Shown one piece after another: positions 52,101 to 61,462 of a stretch of DNA of 64,000 bases. The stretch's first letter is position 1; every line of letters begins with the position of its first letter. The notes under the pieces are model-generated. The model did no database searches and was not told the origin of the DNA. It saw nothing but the letters and a program-made list of their open reading frames with translations. Position numbers and translations under genes: made by a program. The stretch is from Roseburia sp. (lineage in GTDB: Bacteria; Bacillota; Clostridia; Lachnospirales; Lachnospiraceae), in the NCBI GenBank assembly GCA_026168605.1, contig JAPFDX010000012.1, positions 124,001-188,000 of the forward strand, written 5' to 3'.

Positions 52101-53496
52101 ACGTATCAAAACCGCAAAGCTGCGCACAAAATTTATCTCTCTGCTGCTCGTATCAGGGCTGCTCGGGCTCTTTACCTTTTTCTTTCTCCTGCGCCATATC
52201 GGCGAGGCGTGGAACGTTTTCTCCGCGCTTCCTCCCTTCGCGTGGGATGAGGAGGCGCTCGTTGCGGCACTGCGCGAGGAAGCGCCAAACCACACCGTTC
52301 CTGCCTATTCCGCCGGAGAAAACGGTGCCGGACAGATGCAGGGATTTTTTGCGTTGTCCGACGATTACACGGGCGTCTATGTTTACGGAAAAGACGACGG
52401 GCTCTACCGCGCCAGCGCCTTCCCAAAAGTTCTCCACAAAGTCATAAACGGGAGTGTCCTGGACTATGTCTCCTCCCTGACGGAGGAATATATTTTCTCA
52501 CAAGAACACATGGGGGAAGAACACGCCCACTGGTATGATATGGAATTTAAAAACGGCACTTATACCGTTCAGATTCTCTCCTTCCTCTATCTGCGCTTCA
52601 CCTATCCTTACCTTTTCTTCTGCCTGATCTGTGCCACGGCTGTGTTTCTCGCCCCGATGCTGCTCTACCTTAGGAAACGCACCGGACAACTTCTTCTCTT
52701 AAAGGATGAGATGCTCTTAATGTCCTCCGGCGATCTGACGCACCCCGTCGCGCCGTGCGGAGCGGATGAGATCGGTATTCTGTCAAGAGAGCTCGATGAG
52801 CTTCGTCTGGCGCTTCACTCCCACATCACAAGGGAGGAGGAAAGCCGTCAGGCAAATCAGGATCTGATCACCGCGCTCTCCCACGACCTGCGCACACCGC
52901 TGACCATCCTAAAGGGCTACCTCGAGGTCCTGCAGTTAAAGCTGCCGGAATCTGACGCCGCCGCAGAGTACCTCTCCCGCTGCCTGCAAAAGGCGGACGA
53001 CATCCGTGAGCTGACCGACCGTATGTTTGAGTATGCGCTCATCTATGAGGAAAACGAGGAAGTCTCCCCCGCCGCCGTCCCGCTCTCCTTTTTTGAGGAA
53101 TGTATTGCGGAAAATATGGACTTCATCCGCCTTGCAGGCTTTCACACCGCAGAGCCTCCATGCCTGACCGCGTCTCCGTCCCTGACCGGGCGGACAGTCA
53201 ACGGCGACACGGTGATGATCAAGCGCATTTTCAATAATCTCTTTTCCAATATTTTAAAATATGGGGACAAATCCGTGCCCGTCACCATCTCCTGCCACGC
53301 GGGGAAAGATTCCATTTCCTTTACGCTGTGCAATGCCATAAAAACGAGTTTCGCAGGTGAAACTTTCCAGTCCCGGATCGCCGGCAACGGGATTGGTCTT
53401 AGAAGCGTGGAAAAAATGATGGCGCTCCACCACGGCACGCTGAAACAGCGGGAGGAGGACGGACGCTTTTCGGTGGAGATCACCTTTTGCGGGTGA
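52093..53496 (+). CDS. Sensor histidine kinase with extracellular sensor domain
   Basis: A 467-residue kinase. Helix 1 (about 15-35), an extracellular domain (about 36-165) and helix 2 (about 170-195) are followed by a HAMP-like region (about 200-250). The H-box is ITALSHDLRTPLTIL with His264. The ATP-binding part has IFNNLFSNILKYG as N-box and NGIGLRSVEKM as G2. GTG 52093 starts it within the end of the response regulator gene. The 27 bases at 53319-53345, coding TLCNAIKT, recur exactly at 54720-54746, so a recombination event has touched its 3' end. The last 50 codons may therefore be altered from the ancestral gene. Confidence 0.92.
   Translation: MIKRIKTAKLRTKFISLLLVSGLLGLFTFFFLLRHIGEAWNVFSALPPFAWDEEALVAALREEAPNHTVPAYSAGENGAGQMQGFFALSDDYTGVYVYGKDDGLYRASAFPKVLHKVINGSVLDYVSSLTEEYIFSQEHMGEEHAHWYDMEFKNGTYTVQILSFLYLRFTYPYLFFCLICATAVFLAPMLLYLRKRTGQLLLLKDEMLLMSSGDLTHPVAPCGADEIGILSRELDELRLALHSHITREEESRQANQDLITALSHDLRTPLTILKGYLEVLQLKLPESDAAAEYLSRCLQKADDIRELTDRMFEYALIYEENEEVSPAAVPLSFFEECIAENMDFIRLAGFHTAEPPCLTASPSLTGRTVNGDTVMIKRIFNNLFSNILKYGDKSVPVTISCHAGKDSISFTLCNAIKTSFAGETFQSRIAGNGIGLRSVEKMMALHHGTLKQREEDGRFSVEITFCG
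53319..53345 (+). repeat. 27-bp exact direct repeat, left copy (inside the histidine kinase gene)
   Basis: Begins CTTTACGCTGTGCAATGCC and ends ATAAAAAC. It is identical to 54720-54746; the bases on either side differ. The two copies are 1401 bp apart and bracket an AT-rich segment. Confidence 0.95.
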
Positions 53497-53514
53497 AATA
53501 TCTCGTATTTCTCC

Positions 53515-53567
53515 GGAGTTATGTAAGTATACTATTTAAATTTTGCAGGAGTTATATAAGTATATTA
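53515..53567 (+). repeat. Tandem-like 20-bp repeat pair
   Basis: GGAGTTATGTAAGTATACTA (53515-53534) and GGAGTTATATAAGTATATTA (53548-53567) agree at all but two positions and are 33 bp apart. The second copy lies inside the predicted promoter at 53543-53571. Confidence 0.8.
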
Positions 53568-53571
53568 TAAT
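53543..53571 (+). promoter_or_regulatory. Plus-strand promoter facing the membrane-protein gene
   Basis: TTGCAG (53543-53548), a 17-bp spacer and TATAAT (53566-53571). No gene with a good ribosome site follows on the plus strand; the transcript would run about 85 bases to the hairpin at 53625-53661. It could make a small RNA convergent with the minus-strand operon. Confidence 0.6.
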
Positions 53572-53624
53572 AACGGTCGCGCAAAAGTGTAAGAGGGATG
53601 AGTAACAATCCCTATACAACAGAA

Positions 53625-53661
53625 AAGGCGGTGGGGATAGTTAATACACCCCCGCCGCCTT
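53625..53661. terminator. Bidirectional terminator of the AT-rich island
   Basis: AAGGCGGTGGGG (53625-53636) pairs with 53650-53661 over 12 bp with one wobble around a 13-base loop. TTTTC follows on the minus strand, ACTTTCTTTATT on the plus strand. It lies 25 bp past the stop of the 57-codon gene. Confidence 0.8.
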
Positions 53662-53686
53662 ACTTTCTTTATTGACTAATATAAGT

Positions 53687-53860
53687 CTATTTTTTTTTAG
53701 ATATTTTATAAATGCCTAAAATAAGCGAAAAACATCCTAGTAAACCAATAATAACTCTCCACACTATGCCAGAAATTCCTAACATCATCGGAAATGGGCA
53801 TATCACGGTAACCATAAGAACAATCAATCCTACAACAATAAATAATATATTTTTTATCAT
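53687..53860 (-). CDS. 57-residue two-helix membrane protein
   Basis: A short frame from ATG 53860 to TAG 53687. GTGAGG precedes the start. The peptide is strongly hydrophobic with two predicted membrane helices (about 4-22 and 28-50) and a basic tail KISKKK, which suggests an in-out-in hairpin. It starts 16 bp after the stop of the secreted-protein gene, so the two form an operon with a shared terminator. I recognise no family. A partner or immunity role toward the secreted protein is possible from arrangement only. Confidence 0.75.
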   Translation of the reverse strand: MIKNILFIVVGLIVLMVTVICPFPMMLGISGIVWRVIIGLLGCFSLILGIYKISKKK

Positions 53861-53876
53861 AATACCTCACATATTT

Positions 53877-54530
53877 TTAGTTGACAGTTATATTTATCGT
53901 AGGGGAATTGAGAGTTTCATCAAAAGAAGCACCAACCGGGAATCCCCAAATGTCCAATCCGATAAACCATGTTCCCGTTACCGAAAATTTCGCTGACGTC
54001 CCACCAAGAGGAGTGCCCGATCCTCTCCTATGTGTCCATGTTGCACCAACAATACCTGTCATATACGAATCTTGAACTGTGATATTTGATATTTCACCAT
54101 TACTATAATAATGTCTAATCATTGCATTTGTAAGTGAGAGCAAACTAGTGTTTCCGCCACCCCACCAATCAACAGTACCTTCTTTCCATCCGTTACTTGC
54201 CCTAGTTAGATTCAAACTATGAGTTTCGCTAACAAGGGTTGATTCCATAGCTTGTCTAAACTCTTGCCGTTCTGCAAACAGTTGCTGGAAATACATCTCC
54301 ACTTCTTCTACAGAATCAAATTTCAATAAATCATTATTACTTGACCTTGTAGTTGGCAGTTCTGTGAACGTAACATCAACACCAAAGTCAACAGAATTCA
54401 AATATGCAACTAACTCGCTTGAAGTCATCTCTGAATCGGGAATTGTAGCGTTTGTAGCAGCAAATGCGGTAGTTCCCGTACATACGCAAATAACAAGTGA
54501 CAAGAGAAATGCTATAGATTTTTTTAACAT
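53877..54530 (-). CDS. Secreted protein of unknown function (217 residues)
   Basis: A predicted exported protein. The signal peptide (about 1-25) is MLKKSIAFLLSLVICVCTGT followed by TAFA, a good signal peptidase I site. The mature part has no Cys. Residues about 30-105 are acidic and helical; residues about 120-217 are rich in Gly, Trp, Thr and Ser and should be beta-strand (WKEGTVDWWGGG, GATWTHRRGSGTPLGG, TGTWFIGLDIWGFP). I recognise no family. ATG 54530 has AAAGGAG at good spacing; the longer frame has none. The gene is AT-rich, with promoter and leader ORF upstream and a small membrane protein gene downstream. A bacteriocin-like or surface role is speculation. Confidence 0.85.
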   Translation of the reverse strand: MLKKSIAFLLSLVICVCTGTTAFAATNATIPDSEMTSSELVAYLNSVDFGVDVTFTELPTTRSSNNDLLKFDSVEEVEMYFQQLFAERQEFRQAMESTLVSETHSLNLTRASNGWKEGTVDWWGGGNTSLLSLTNAMIRHYYSNGEISNITVQDSYMTGIVGATWTHRRGSGTPLGGTSAKFSVTGTWFIGLDIWGFPVGASFDETLNSPTINITVN

Positions 54531-54590
54531 AATTTTGCTCCTTTCAATCAATTCCTTAGTTGCCATTAAGAACGCTAAATGTAAAACGAG

Positions 54591-54617
54591 TTAACATACC
54601 AAAATGAACAGCCCCAT
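54591..54617 (-). CDS. 8-codon leader peptide ORF
   Basis: ATG at 54617 opens MGLFILVC and stops at TAA 54591. Its ribosome site GTAGGAGGTG with 8-base spacing is stronger than that of the gene it precedes. It lies between the promoter at 54650-54678 and the secreted-protein start, 60 bp upstream of the latter. Such leaders can couple or attenuate expression, but no competing hairpins were confirmed. Confidence 0.5.
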   Translation of the reverse strand: MGLFILVC

Positions 54618-54649
54618 CGCAAACACCTCCTACGTTTATAATTTTGTAT

Positions 54650-54678
54650 ATTCTATCACATAAAATCTGTAAAATCAA
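54650..54678 (-). promoter_or_regulatory. Promoter of the secreted-protein operon
   Basis: On the minus strand TTGATT (54673-54678), a 17-bp spacer and TAGAAT (54650-54655). It lies inside the repeat-bracketed segment, so the island carries its own promoter. Confidence 0.7.
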
Positions 54679-54719
54679 GACTAACCTTATGCATCTTTCC
54701 TATTCAGACTGTCAAGGCT

Positions 54720-54746
54720 CTTTACGCTGTGCAATGCCATAAAAAC
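54720..54746 (+). repeat. 27-bp exact direct repeat, right copy (at the dnaJ terminator)
   Basis: Identical to 53319-53345. On the minus strand its first bases GTTTTTATGG supply the U-tract of the dnaJ terminator, so the junction lies exactly at the end of the dnaJ transcript. Confidence 0.95.
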
Positions 54747-54790
54747 AGAGCGCTGCTTCCGCCGATGATCCATCTGCGAAAACAGCGCTC
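54741..54790 (-). terminator. dnaJ operon terminator
   Basis: On the minus strand GAGCGCTG and CAGCGCTC pair perfectly around a 27-base loop, followed by TGTTTTT. It lies 20 bp after the dnaJ stop. Confidence 0.8.
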
Positions 54791-54809
54791 CTGCCACTGA
54801 CTTTCATTT

Positions 54810-55991
54810 CTATATATCGTCCAATGATTCTTTTAATTTATCCATAAACCCTTTTCTCTTCTTCGGCTTCTCTCCGCCGTGCGCCGCGCGCTCACTTCCG
54901 CCTTTATTCAGGGAGTTGCCCGTGAGTTCATCAAACCTGCGCAGCAGATCTTTCGCCTCCGCGTTCAGGTTCGTCGGGGTCTTGATGATCAGCGTCACCA
55001 TATGGTCGCCGCGCACCGTTCCCTTGCTCTGGAGCGTCGGTACGCCCTTGCCCTTCAGCCGGATGGTCGTGTGCGTCTTGGTGCCCGGCTTCACCTCATA
55101 AATGACGTCGCCGTCCACCGTTGCGATCCGGATCTCGCCGCCAAGCGCCGCCTGCGCATAGGAAATCTCCGCTGTGGAATAGATATCCCTATCCTGACGC
55201 TGTAAAAACGGGTGTCTGGATACGGAAACCTCCACCAGAAGATCGCCTCTTGGTCCGCCGTTTGTGCCCGGCTCGCCCTTGTCGCGGATGCGGATACTCT
55301 GACCGTTGTCAATTCCCGCCGGAATGGAAACCTGTATCTTTTTCTTGCTCGCGATATAGCCGCTGCCACGGCAGTCCGAACATTTCTCACGGACGATCTT
55401 TCCGCTGCCGTGACACTCCGGACAAGTCTGCACATTCTGTACCGTCCCAAAGAAAGACTGCTGTGTATACACAACCTTGCCCTTGCCGCCGCACTTACTA
55501 CAGGTCTCCGGCGTCGTACCCGGCTTTGCGCCCGTGCCGTGGCAGGTCTTACACTCATCTTTTAAGACGACCTCGATCTCCTTCTCACAGCCGAACACCG
55601 CCTCCTCAAAGGTGATGCGCACACTGCTCCTGACATTCGCCCCCTTCATCGGGCCGTCATTTCTCCTTCTGCTGCCGCCGCCGAAGAAATCACCAAAAAT
55701 GTCGCCAAAAATATCGCCCATGTCCATGCCGGAAAAGTCAAAGCCACCTGCGCCTCCCGTACCGTCAAATGCCGCATGGCCAAACTGGTCGTACTGCTTT
55801 CTCTTGTCCGGATCGCTCAAAACCGCATATGCTTCCTGCGCTTCCTTAAATTTCTCTTCACATTCTTTATCTCCCGGGTGCATATCCGGATGGTACTTTT
55901 TGGCAAGGACACGGAATGCCTTTTTGATATCCGCGTCGGACGCGGTCTTGCTTACGCCCAAGACCTCATAATAATCTCTCTTGTCTGCCAT
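54810..55991 (-). CDS. dnaJ: Chaperone protein DnaJ (Hsp40)
   Basis: A 393-residue co-chaperone that stimulates DnaK. The J-domain (1-70) has YHPDMHPGD with the essential HPD. A Gly/Phe-rich region (about 75-110) follows. The zinc domain has four CxxCxGxG repeats ([32 protein letters not shown]; about 150-215). The C-terminal substrate-binding domains complete it. It is last in the hrcA-grpE-dnaK-dnaJ operon, 86 bp after dnaK, with a long stem-loop in that gap and a terminator beyond. AGGAATTGTT precedes the ATG. Confidence 0.97.
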   Translation of the reverse strand: MADKRDYYEVLGVSKTASDADIKKAFRVLAKKYHPDMHPGDKECEEKFKEAQEAYAVLSDPDKRKQYDQFGHAAFDGTGGAGGFDFSGMDMGDIFGDIFGDFFGGGSRRRNDGPMKGANVRSSVRITFEEAVFGCEKEIEVVLKDECKTCHGTGAKPGTTPETCSKCGGKGKVVYTQQSFFGTVQNVQTCPECHGSGKIVREKCSDCRGSGYIASKKKIQVSIPAGIDNGQSIRIRDKGEPGTNGGPRGDLLVEVSVSRHPFLQRQDRDIYSTAEISYAQAALGGEIRIATVDGDVIYEVKPGTKTHTTIRLKGKGVPTLQSKGTVRGDHMVTLIIKTPTNLNAEAKDLLRRFDELTGNSLNKGGSERAAHGGEKPKKRKGFMDKLKESLDDI

Positions 55992-56026
55992 AACAATTCC
56001 TCATTTCCACATATTTCGGCGTGCGC

Positions 56027-56062
56027 ACGGGGCTTTCGGATGCTGCCATCCGAAAACCCCGT
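56027..56062 (-). other. Stem-loop between dnaK and dnaJ
   Basis: ACGGGG and TTTCGGATG on the left pair with CATCCGAAA and CCCCGT on the right, 15 bp with one mismatch and a 4-base loop. No U-tract follows on the operon strand. It is likely an mRNA-stability or processing element giving different dnaK and dnaJ levels. Confidence 0.7.
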
Positions 56063-56077
56063 ACCACAAAAAGCAAT

Positions 56078-57970
<1,893 letters not shown>

Positions 57971-58010
57971 TCATATAAAAAAGTGATTGCCTGCTATTTA
58001 TTGCCAACGG

Positions 58011-58664
58011 CTACGACACGACTGCCACCATGCTGTGACGCACAACGGTGTCCTTGTAAGTATAGCCCTTAAGCATCTCCTGCGCTACGACGCCCGACTC
58101 ATATTCCTCGCTCTCCACCTGCATCACTGCGTTGTGGAAATCAGGATCAAACTCGGCGCCGACTGCCTCGATCGGCTTCACGCCGATGGACTCAAGCTCG
58201 GTGAGCATTTGCCTATACACCTTATCCATGCCGACCACAAACGGGTCTTCCCTGTCCTCTTCCTGAACCATCGTAAAGCCGCGCTCAAAGTTGTCAATGA
58301 CCGGCAGGATCTTCTCGATGATACTTCTCGCTCCCATATCGTACATCTGTGTCTTTTCTTTCTCGGTACGCTTACGGAAGTTCTCAAACTCTGCCATCTG
58401 ACGCTTTACCTTGTCGTTCAGCTCCTCGATCTGCTCGTCTTTTTTGTCCTTTTTCTTTTTGAAAAAGCCCTTCTTCTCCTCGCCCTGTGCTGCGGCGGTC
58501 TTTGGCGTTTCTTCCGACGTCTCCTCAGGGACATCCTCCCCGGCTTCCCCGTCCGCACTCTCCTCCGCCGCTTCCGCGGTCTCAGCTTCCGTGGTTTCTT
58601 CCTCTTGTAAGGCTTCCTCCTGTTCGAGTGCCTCCTCCAAAATTTCTTCCTTCTTATCTGCCAT
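58011..58664 (-). CDS. grpE: Nucleotide exchange factor GrpE
   Basis: A 217-residue exchange factor for DnaK. A long acidic, low-complexity N-terminus (about 1-75, mostly Glu, Ala, Thr) is followed by the coiled-coil helix (ELNDKVKRQMAEFENFRKRTEKEK) and the C-terminal beta domain (GVKPIEAVGAEFDPDFHNAVMQVE ... GYTYKDTVVRHSMVAVVS), which holds the family signature. The acidic N-terminal extension is longer than in many homologues. It lies between hrcA and dnaK. GGAGAGGAATC precedes the ATG. Confidence 0.96.
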   Translation of the reverse strand: MADKKEEILEEALEQEEALQEEETTEAETAEAAEESADGEAGEDVPEETSEETPKTAAAQGEEKKGFFKKKKDKKDEQIEELNDKVKRQMAEFENFRKRTEKEKTQMYDMGARSIIEKILPVIDNFERGFTMVQEEDREDPFVVGMDKVYRQMLTELESIGVKPIEAVGAEFDPDFHNAVMQVESEEYESGVVAQEMLKGYTYKDTVVRHSMVAVVS

Positions 58665-58691
58665 GATTCCTCTCCTCCATGCGGTCAGCCG

Positions 58692-59741
58692 CTACGTCTG
58701 CCCGTTCCTTCTGTCCAATATTCCATCCAGAGAATTTTTCAGAACCTTTAAATTGTCCATGACCTTCTCATAGTCCATCCGCTTTGGTCCGACGATACCG
58801 ATCGTACCGCGGACGCCCTCGCCCAGCTCATAGGTCGCTGTCACAACGCTGCAGTCGCGCATCGTCTGGATCGGGCTTTCATTTCCTATATAAACCTGAA
58901 TCCCTGTATTTTCTTCTTCCAGGAGATTCTCCGTCACAAGGCTCGCCAACTGCTGCTTCTCCTCAAAGGTGGAGATCAGTTCACTCGCCTTCGCCGAATC
59001 GCTCAGCTCCGGATATTTAAAGAAGTTCGTCGTCCCGCTGGTATAAACGCGGATATCGTCGTCCTGCCCCATCGTCTCCGCCACGGTATCAAGCACATTG
59101 CTGATGATGTCGCTGTGGATGCCCGCCTGCTCCTTGAGCTTCGCAATCGTCCCGAGGTTGATCTCCTGCAGTGCGAGACCGTTCAGATTCGAATTCAGCA
59201 GAAAATTCAGCTTTAACATCGTCTCATTGTCGATCGGCTCGGACACCGGAATGATCTTGTTCTTCACAAGGTTTGCCTCCGTCACGATGACCGCCAGGAC
59301 CTGATCCTCATCCACATTGGAAAGCTGGATAAACTTGACCTTGTTGCCGTGATAGCTCGGCGCGGTGACCATCGTCGCGTAATTCGTATTGTTCGCAAGG
59401 ATCTTCGCCACCTGCTGCAATACCAGTTCGACCTTCTCCGTGTGCTCAATGACAAAGTTCTTCATCTCACTGACCTCACGGTTCTTCTCCTCCATCAGAT
59501 GATCCACATAAAAGCGGTATCCTTTGTCGGAAGGAATCCTGCCCGCCGATGTGTGAGGCTGTACAATATATCCCAGTTCCTCCAGATCCGCCATCTCATT
59601 GCGGATGGTCGCAGAGCTTAGATTCAGATCCGTGTACTTGGAAATCGTGCGCGATCCGACCGGCTCCCCGGTTTCCAGATAGTTCCGGATAATTGCATCC
59701 AGTATTTTGGTTTTTCTCTCGTCTAATTCCAATTCCTCCAT
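58692..59741 (-). CDS. hrcA: Heat-inducible transcription repressor HrcA
   Basis: A 349-residue repressor that binds CIRCE and needs GroE in other bacteria. The N-terminal winged helix-turn-helix is LDERKTKILDAIIRNYLETGEPVGSRTI followed by LSSATIRNEMADLEELGYI (about 5-60). The GAF-like dimer and inserted domains follow, ending with GTIGIVGPKRMDYEKVM. It is the first gene of its operon and is preceded by a perfect CIRCE, so it is autoregulated. A second perfect CIRCE stands before htpG, 52 kb away in the window. The ATG 59741 has GAGGGG upstream. Confidence 0.97.
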   Translation of the reverse strand: MEELELDERKTKILDAIIRNYLETGEPVGSRTISKYTDLNLSSATIRNEMADLEELGYIVQPHTSAGRIPSDKGYRFYVDHLMEEKNREVSEMKNFVIEHTEKVELVLQQVAKILANNTNYATMVTAPSYHGNKVKFIQLSNVDEDQVLAVIVTEANLVKNKIIPVSEPIDNETMLKLNFLLNSNLNGLALQEINLGTIAKLKEQAGIHSDIISNVLDTVAETMGQDDDIRVYTSGTTNFFKYPELSDSAKASELISTFEEKQQLASLVTENLLEEENTGIQVYIGNESPIQTMRDCSVVTATYELGEGVRGTIGIVGPKRMDYEKVMDNLKVLKNSLDGILDRRNGQT

Positions 59742-59786
59742 CGCGGTCCCCTCTATCTCAGAGTATATGCAATTCCTTTCTGATTA

Positions 59787-59813
59787 TTAGCACTCATTCA
59801 TATGGAGTGCTAA
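59787..59813. promoter_or_regulatory. CIRCE operator of the hrcA operon
   Basis: TTAGCACTC, nine bases, GAGTGCTAA: an exact CIRCE. It lies 14 bp downstream of the -10 box, around the start of transcription, so bound HrcA blocks initiation. Confidence 0.97.
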
Positions 59814-59827
59814 TATCTTATGTACCT

Positions 59828-59856
59828 AAGATAGCACCATCCGTTTTCTTTGTCAA
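59828..59856 (-). promoter_or_regulatory. hrcA operon promoter
   Basis: On the minus strand consensus TTGACA (59851-59856), a 17-bp spacer and TATCTT (59828-59833), directly upstream of CIRCE. Confidence 0.85.
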
Positions 59857-59921
59857 CAGCGAATCCGGGAAAAATTTGTATTTTATTTTTTCTTAATAAT
59901 TAAAAACTCATCGGGAAAAAC

Positions 59922-60152
59922 TTACTTTTTCCTGACGAGCATAAAAATGCCAAGCACCAGCAGTACCGCCCCCAAAATGATCCCAAATGTTGCCGGAGCG
60001 TCTCCGATTTTCCCCGCAATAAATATAGAAGTCGGACCGTCCCCGCCCCCGATCACAGATACAGATGCGTTCAGTTTTATTTTTAGGATCAAATTCATTA
60101 CCAGTATCACGATTCCCGCCACTGTCGCCATAATTCCCGGAATTTTCTTCAT
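59922..60152 (-). CDS. Small membrane protein with GGGDGPTSIF motif
   Basis: A 76-residue protein with two membrane helices (about 5-27 and 53-72) joined by a loop carrying IGGGDGPTSIFIAGKIG. That motif closely resembles the conserved IGGADGPT segment of the beta subunit of sodium-pumping decarboxylases, but the protein is far too short to be that subunit. Similar short proteins occur near or apart from decarboxylase genes in Clostridia; their role is unknown to me. ATG 60152 has AAGGAGAAG upstream; ten codons of open frame before it lack one. No decarboxylase gene is in the window. Confidence 0.75.
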   Translation of the reverse strand: MKKIPGIMATVAGIVILVMNLILKIKLNASVSVIGGGDGPTSIFIAGKIGDAPATFGIILGAVLLVLGIFMLVRKK

Positions 60153-60178
60153 ATGCTTTCTTCTCCTTGTCCTGATAG

Positions 60179-60247
60179 TCACTCTGTTTTTCTCAATACT
60201 TTTTCCAGCGCTTTCCCCTTTGCAAGCTCGTCCACCAGCTTGTCAAG
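60179..60247 (-). pseudogene. Fragment of a lost gene (C-terminal 22 codons)
   Basis: On the minus strand the frame after TAG 60250-60248 reads LDKLVDELAKGKALEKVLRKTE and stops at 60179. It looks like a natural helical protein end but has no proper start. It lies between the efp terminator and the small membrane-protein gene. The parent family is not identified. Confidence 0.3.
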
Positions 60248-60249
60248 CT

Positions 60250-60287
60250 AAAACACCGCAGAACCATCTGTTCCGATGATCCTGCGG
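60250..60287 (-). terminator. efp intrinsic terminator
   Basis: On the minus strand CCGCAG and CTGCGG, with inner CATC/GATG pairing, are followed by TGTTTTAG. It lies 36 bp after the efp stop. Confidence 0.75.
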
Positions 60288-60322
60288 CGTCTCTTTACAT
60301 CCTTATCAACTTGTCCAAAATC

Positions 60323-60880
60323 TTACACACGGGAAAGGTACTCACCGGTACGTGTGTCAATCTTGATCACATCGCCCTGCTCTACGAACAGCGGCACATA
60401 TACGGTTGCACCGGTCTCAACAACCGCCGGCTTGGTAGCGCCGGTTGCGGTATCACCCTTAAAGCCCGGCTCTGTCTCTGTAATCTCAAGCTCTACGAAC
60501 AGAGGCGGCTCAACTGCAAACACGCTTCCGTTGTGGGAGCACATCTTCACCATCTCGTTCTCTTTCACGAACTTCAGCGCGTCGCCGATGTCCTCCTGGG
60601 AAAGAGCGATCTGCTCATAAGTCTCTGCGTCCATGAAGTTGTACAGATCTCCGTCTGCATACAGATAGGTGTAATCCTTTCTGTCGATACGTGCCTGCGG
60701 GCATTTCTCAGTCGGACGAAATGTCTTCTCTACCACTCCGCCACTCTTGATATTTTTTAATTTGGTTCTTACAAACGCTGCGCCTTTACCCGGTTTCACG
60801 TGCTGGAATTCAATAATCTGATAAATATTGCCCTCTAATTCAATGGTAATACCATTTCTGAAATCTCCTGCTGAAATCAT
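60323..60880 (-). CDS. efp: Translation elongation factor P
   Basis: A 185-residue factor that rescues ribosomes stalled on polyproline. The N-terminal KOW-like domain carries the loop [12 protein letters not shown], whose tip Lys32 is the residue modified in many bacteria. The two OB domains follow with the family signature near residue 150 ([23 protein letters not shown] at the end). The Lys at the tip, rather than Arg, fits Gram-positive EF-P. AGGAAGTGTTTAC precedes the ATG. It has its own terminator; rpiB lies upstream on the other side of a 96-bp gap. Confidence 0.97.
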   Translation of the reverse strand: MISAGDFRNGITIELEGNIYQIIEFQHVKPGKGAAFVRTKLKNIKSGGVVEKTFRPTEKCPQARIDRKDYTYLYADGDLYNFMDAETYEQIALSQEDIGDALKFVKENEMVKMCSHNGSVFAVEPPLFVELEITETEPGFKGDTATGATKPAVVETGATVYVPLFVEQGDVIKIDTRTGEYLSRV

Positions 60881-60976
60881 GTAAACACTTCCTCCTTCAA
60901 ATACGTTCCGGTTTCTAAACTCTCCGATTTCTCTATTTTATAATAAATAGCGCCATATTTCAAGCTTTTTTTCATT

Positions 60977-61429
60977 TCATTTTGCAATGTTCTTTTTCTC
61001 GATCTCGTGGATCATATCGATGCGCGTCTGGTGTCTGCCGCCCGCAAATTCCGCGTCCAGATACGCTTTCACGATGTCCTTCGCCAGCTCGCTGCCGACG
61101 ATCCTTGCGCCGAATGCGATAATGTTGGCATTGTTGTGCTCCTTCACCAGACGGGCGGTCGCCGTGTCGGAGCAGACTGCTGCCCGCACGCCCGGCACCT
61201 TGTTCGCCGCGATCGAAATGCCCACGCCTGTTCCGCAGATCAGCACGCCGCAGTCTGCCTCGTGCGCAGCCACCATGCGCCCCACTTTTTCCCCGTATTC
61301 TGGGTAGTTACAGCTCTCGGTGCTGTCCGTGCCGATATTTACGACCTCGTGCCCAAGTCCCTTTAGATACTCCGCGATCTCAAACTTCAGTTCTGTCGCC
61401 GCATGATCGTTTCCAATTACAATCTTCAT
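60977..61429 (-). CDS. rpiB: Ribose-5-phosphate isomerase B
   Basis: A 150-residue enzyme interconverting ribose 5-phosphate and ribulose 5-phosphate in the pentose phosphate pathway; allose 6-phosphate is an alternative substrate for some. Motifs are KIVIGNDHAATELK (phosphate binding), GVLICGTGVGISIAANKVPGVRAA (with catalytic Cys) and SDTATARLVKEHNNANIIAFGARIVG. ATG 61429 has GGAGAGAACG upstream, better than the frame's first start. It follows the YqeG phosphatase gene closely on the same strand. Confidence 0.95.
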   Translation of the reverse strand: MKIVIGNDHAATELKFEIAEYLKGLGHEVVNIGTDSTESCNYPEYGEKVGRMVAAHEADCGVLICGTGVGISIAANKVPGVRAAVCSDTATARLVKEHNNANIIAFGARIVGSELAKDIVKAYLDAEFAGGRHQTRIDMIHEIEKKNIAK

Positions 61430-61462
61430 CGTTCTCTCCATTCCGCAGCCCTGCTGCTCTTT

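Noticed and set aside
53598-53675. A 25-codon plus-strand ORF (starts MSNNPYTTEKAV) under the promoter at 53543
   Set aside because: The ribosome site is too close to the ATG and most codons lie in the terminator hairpin, so an untranslated RNA is more likely.
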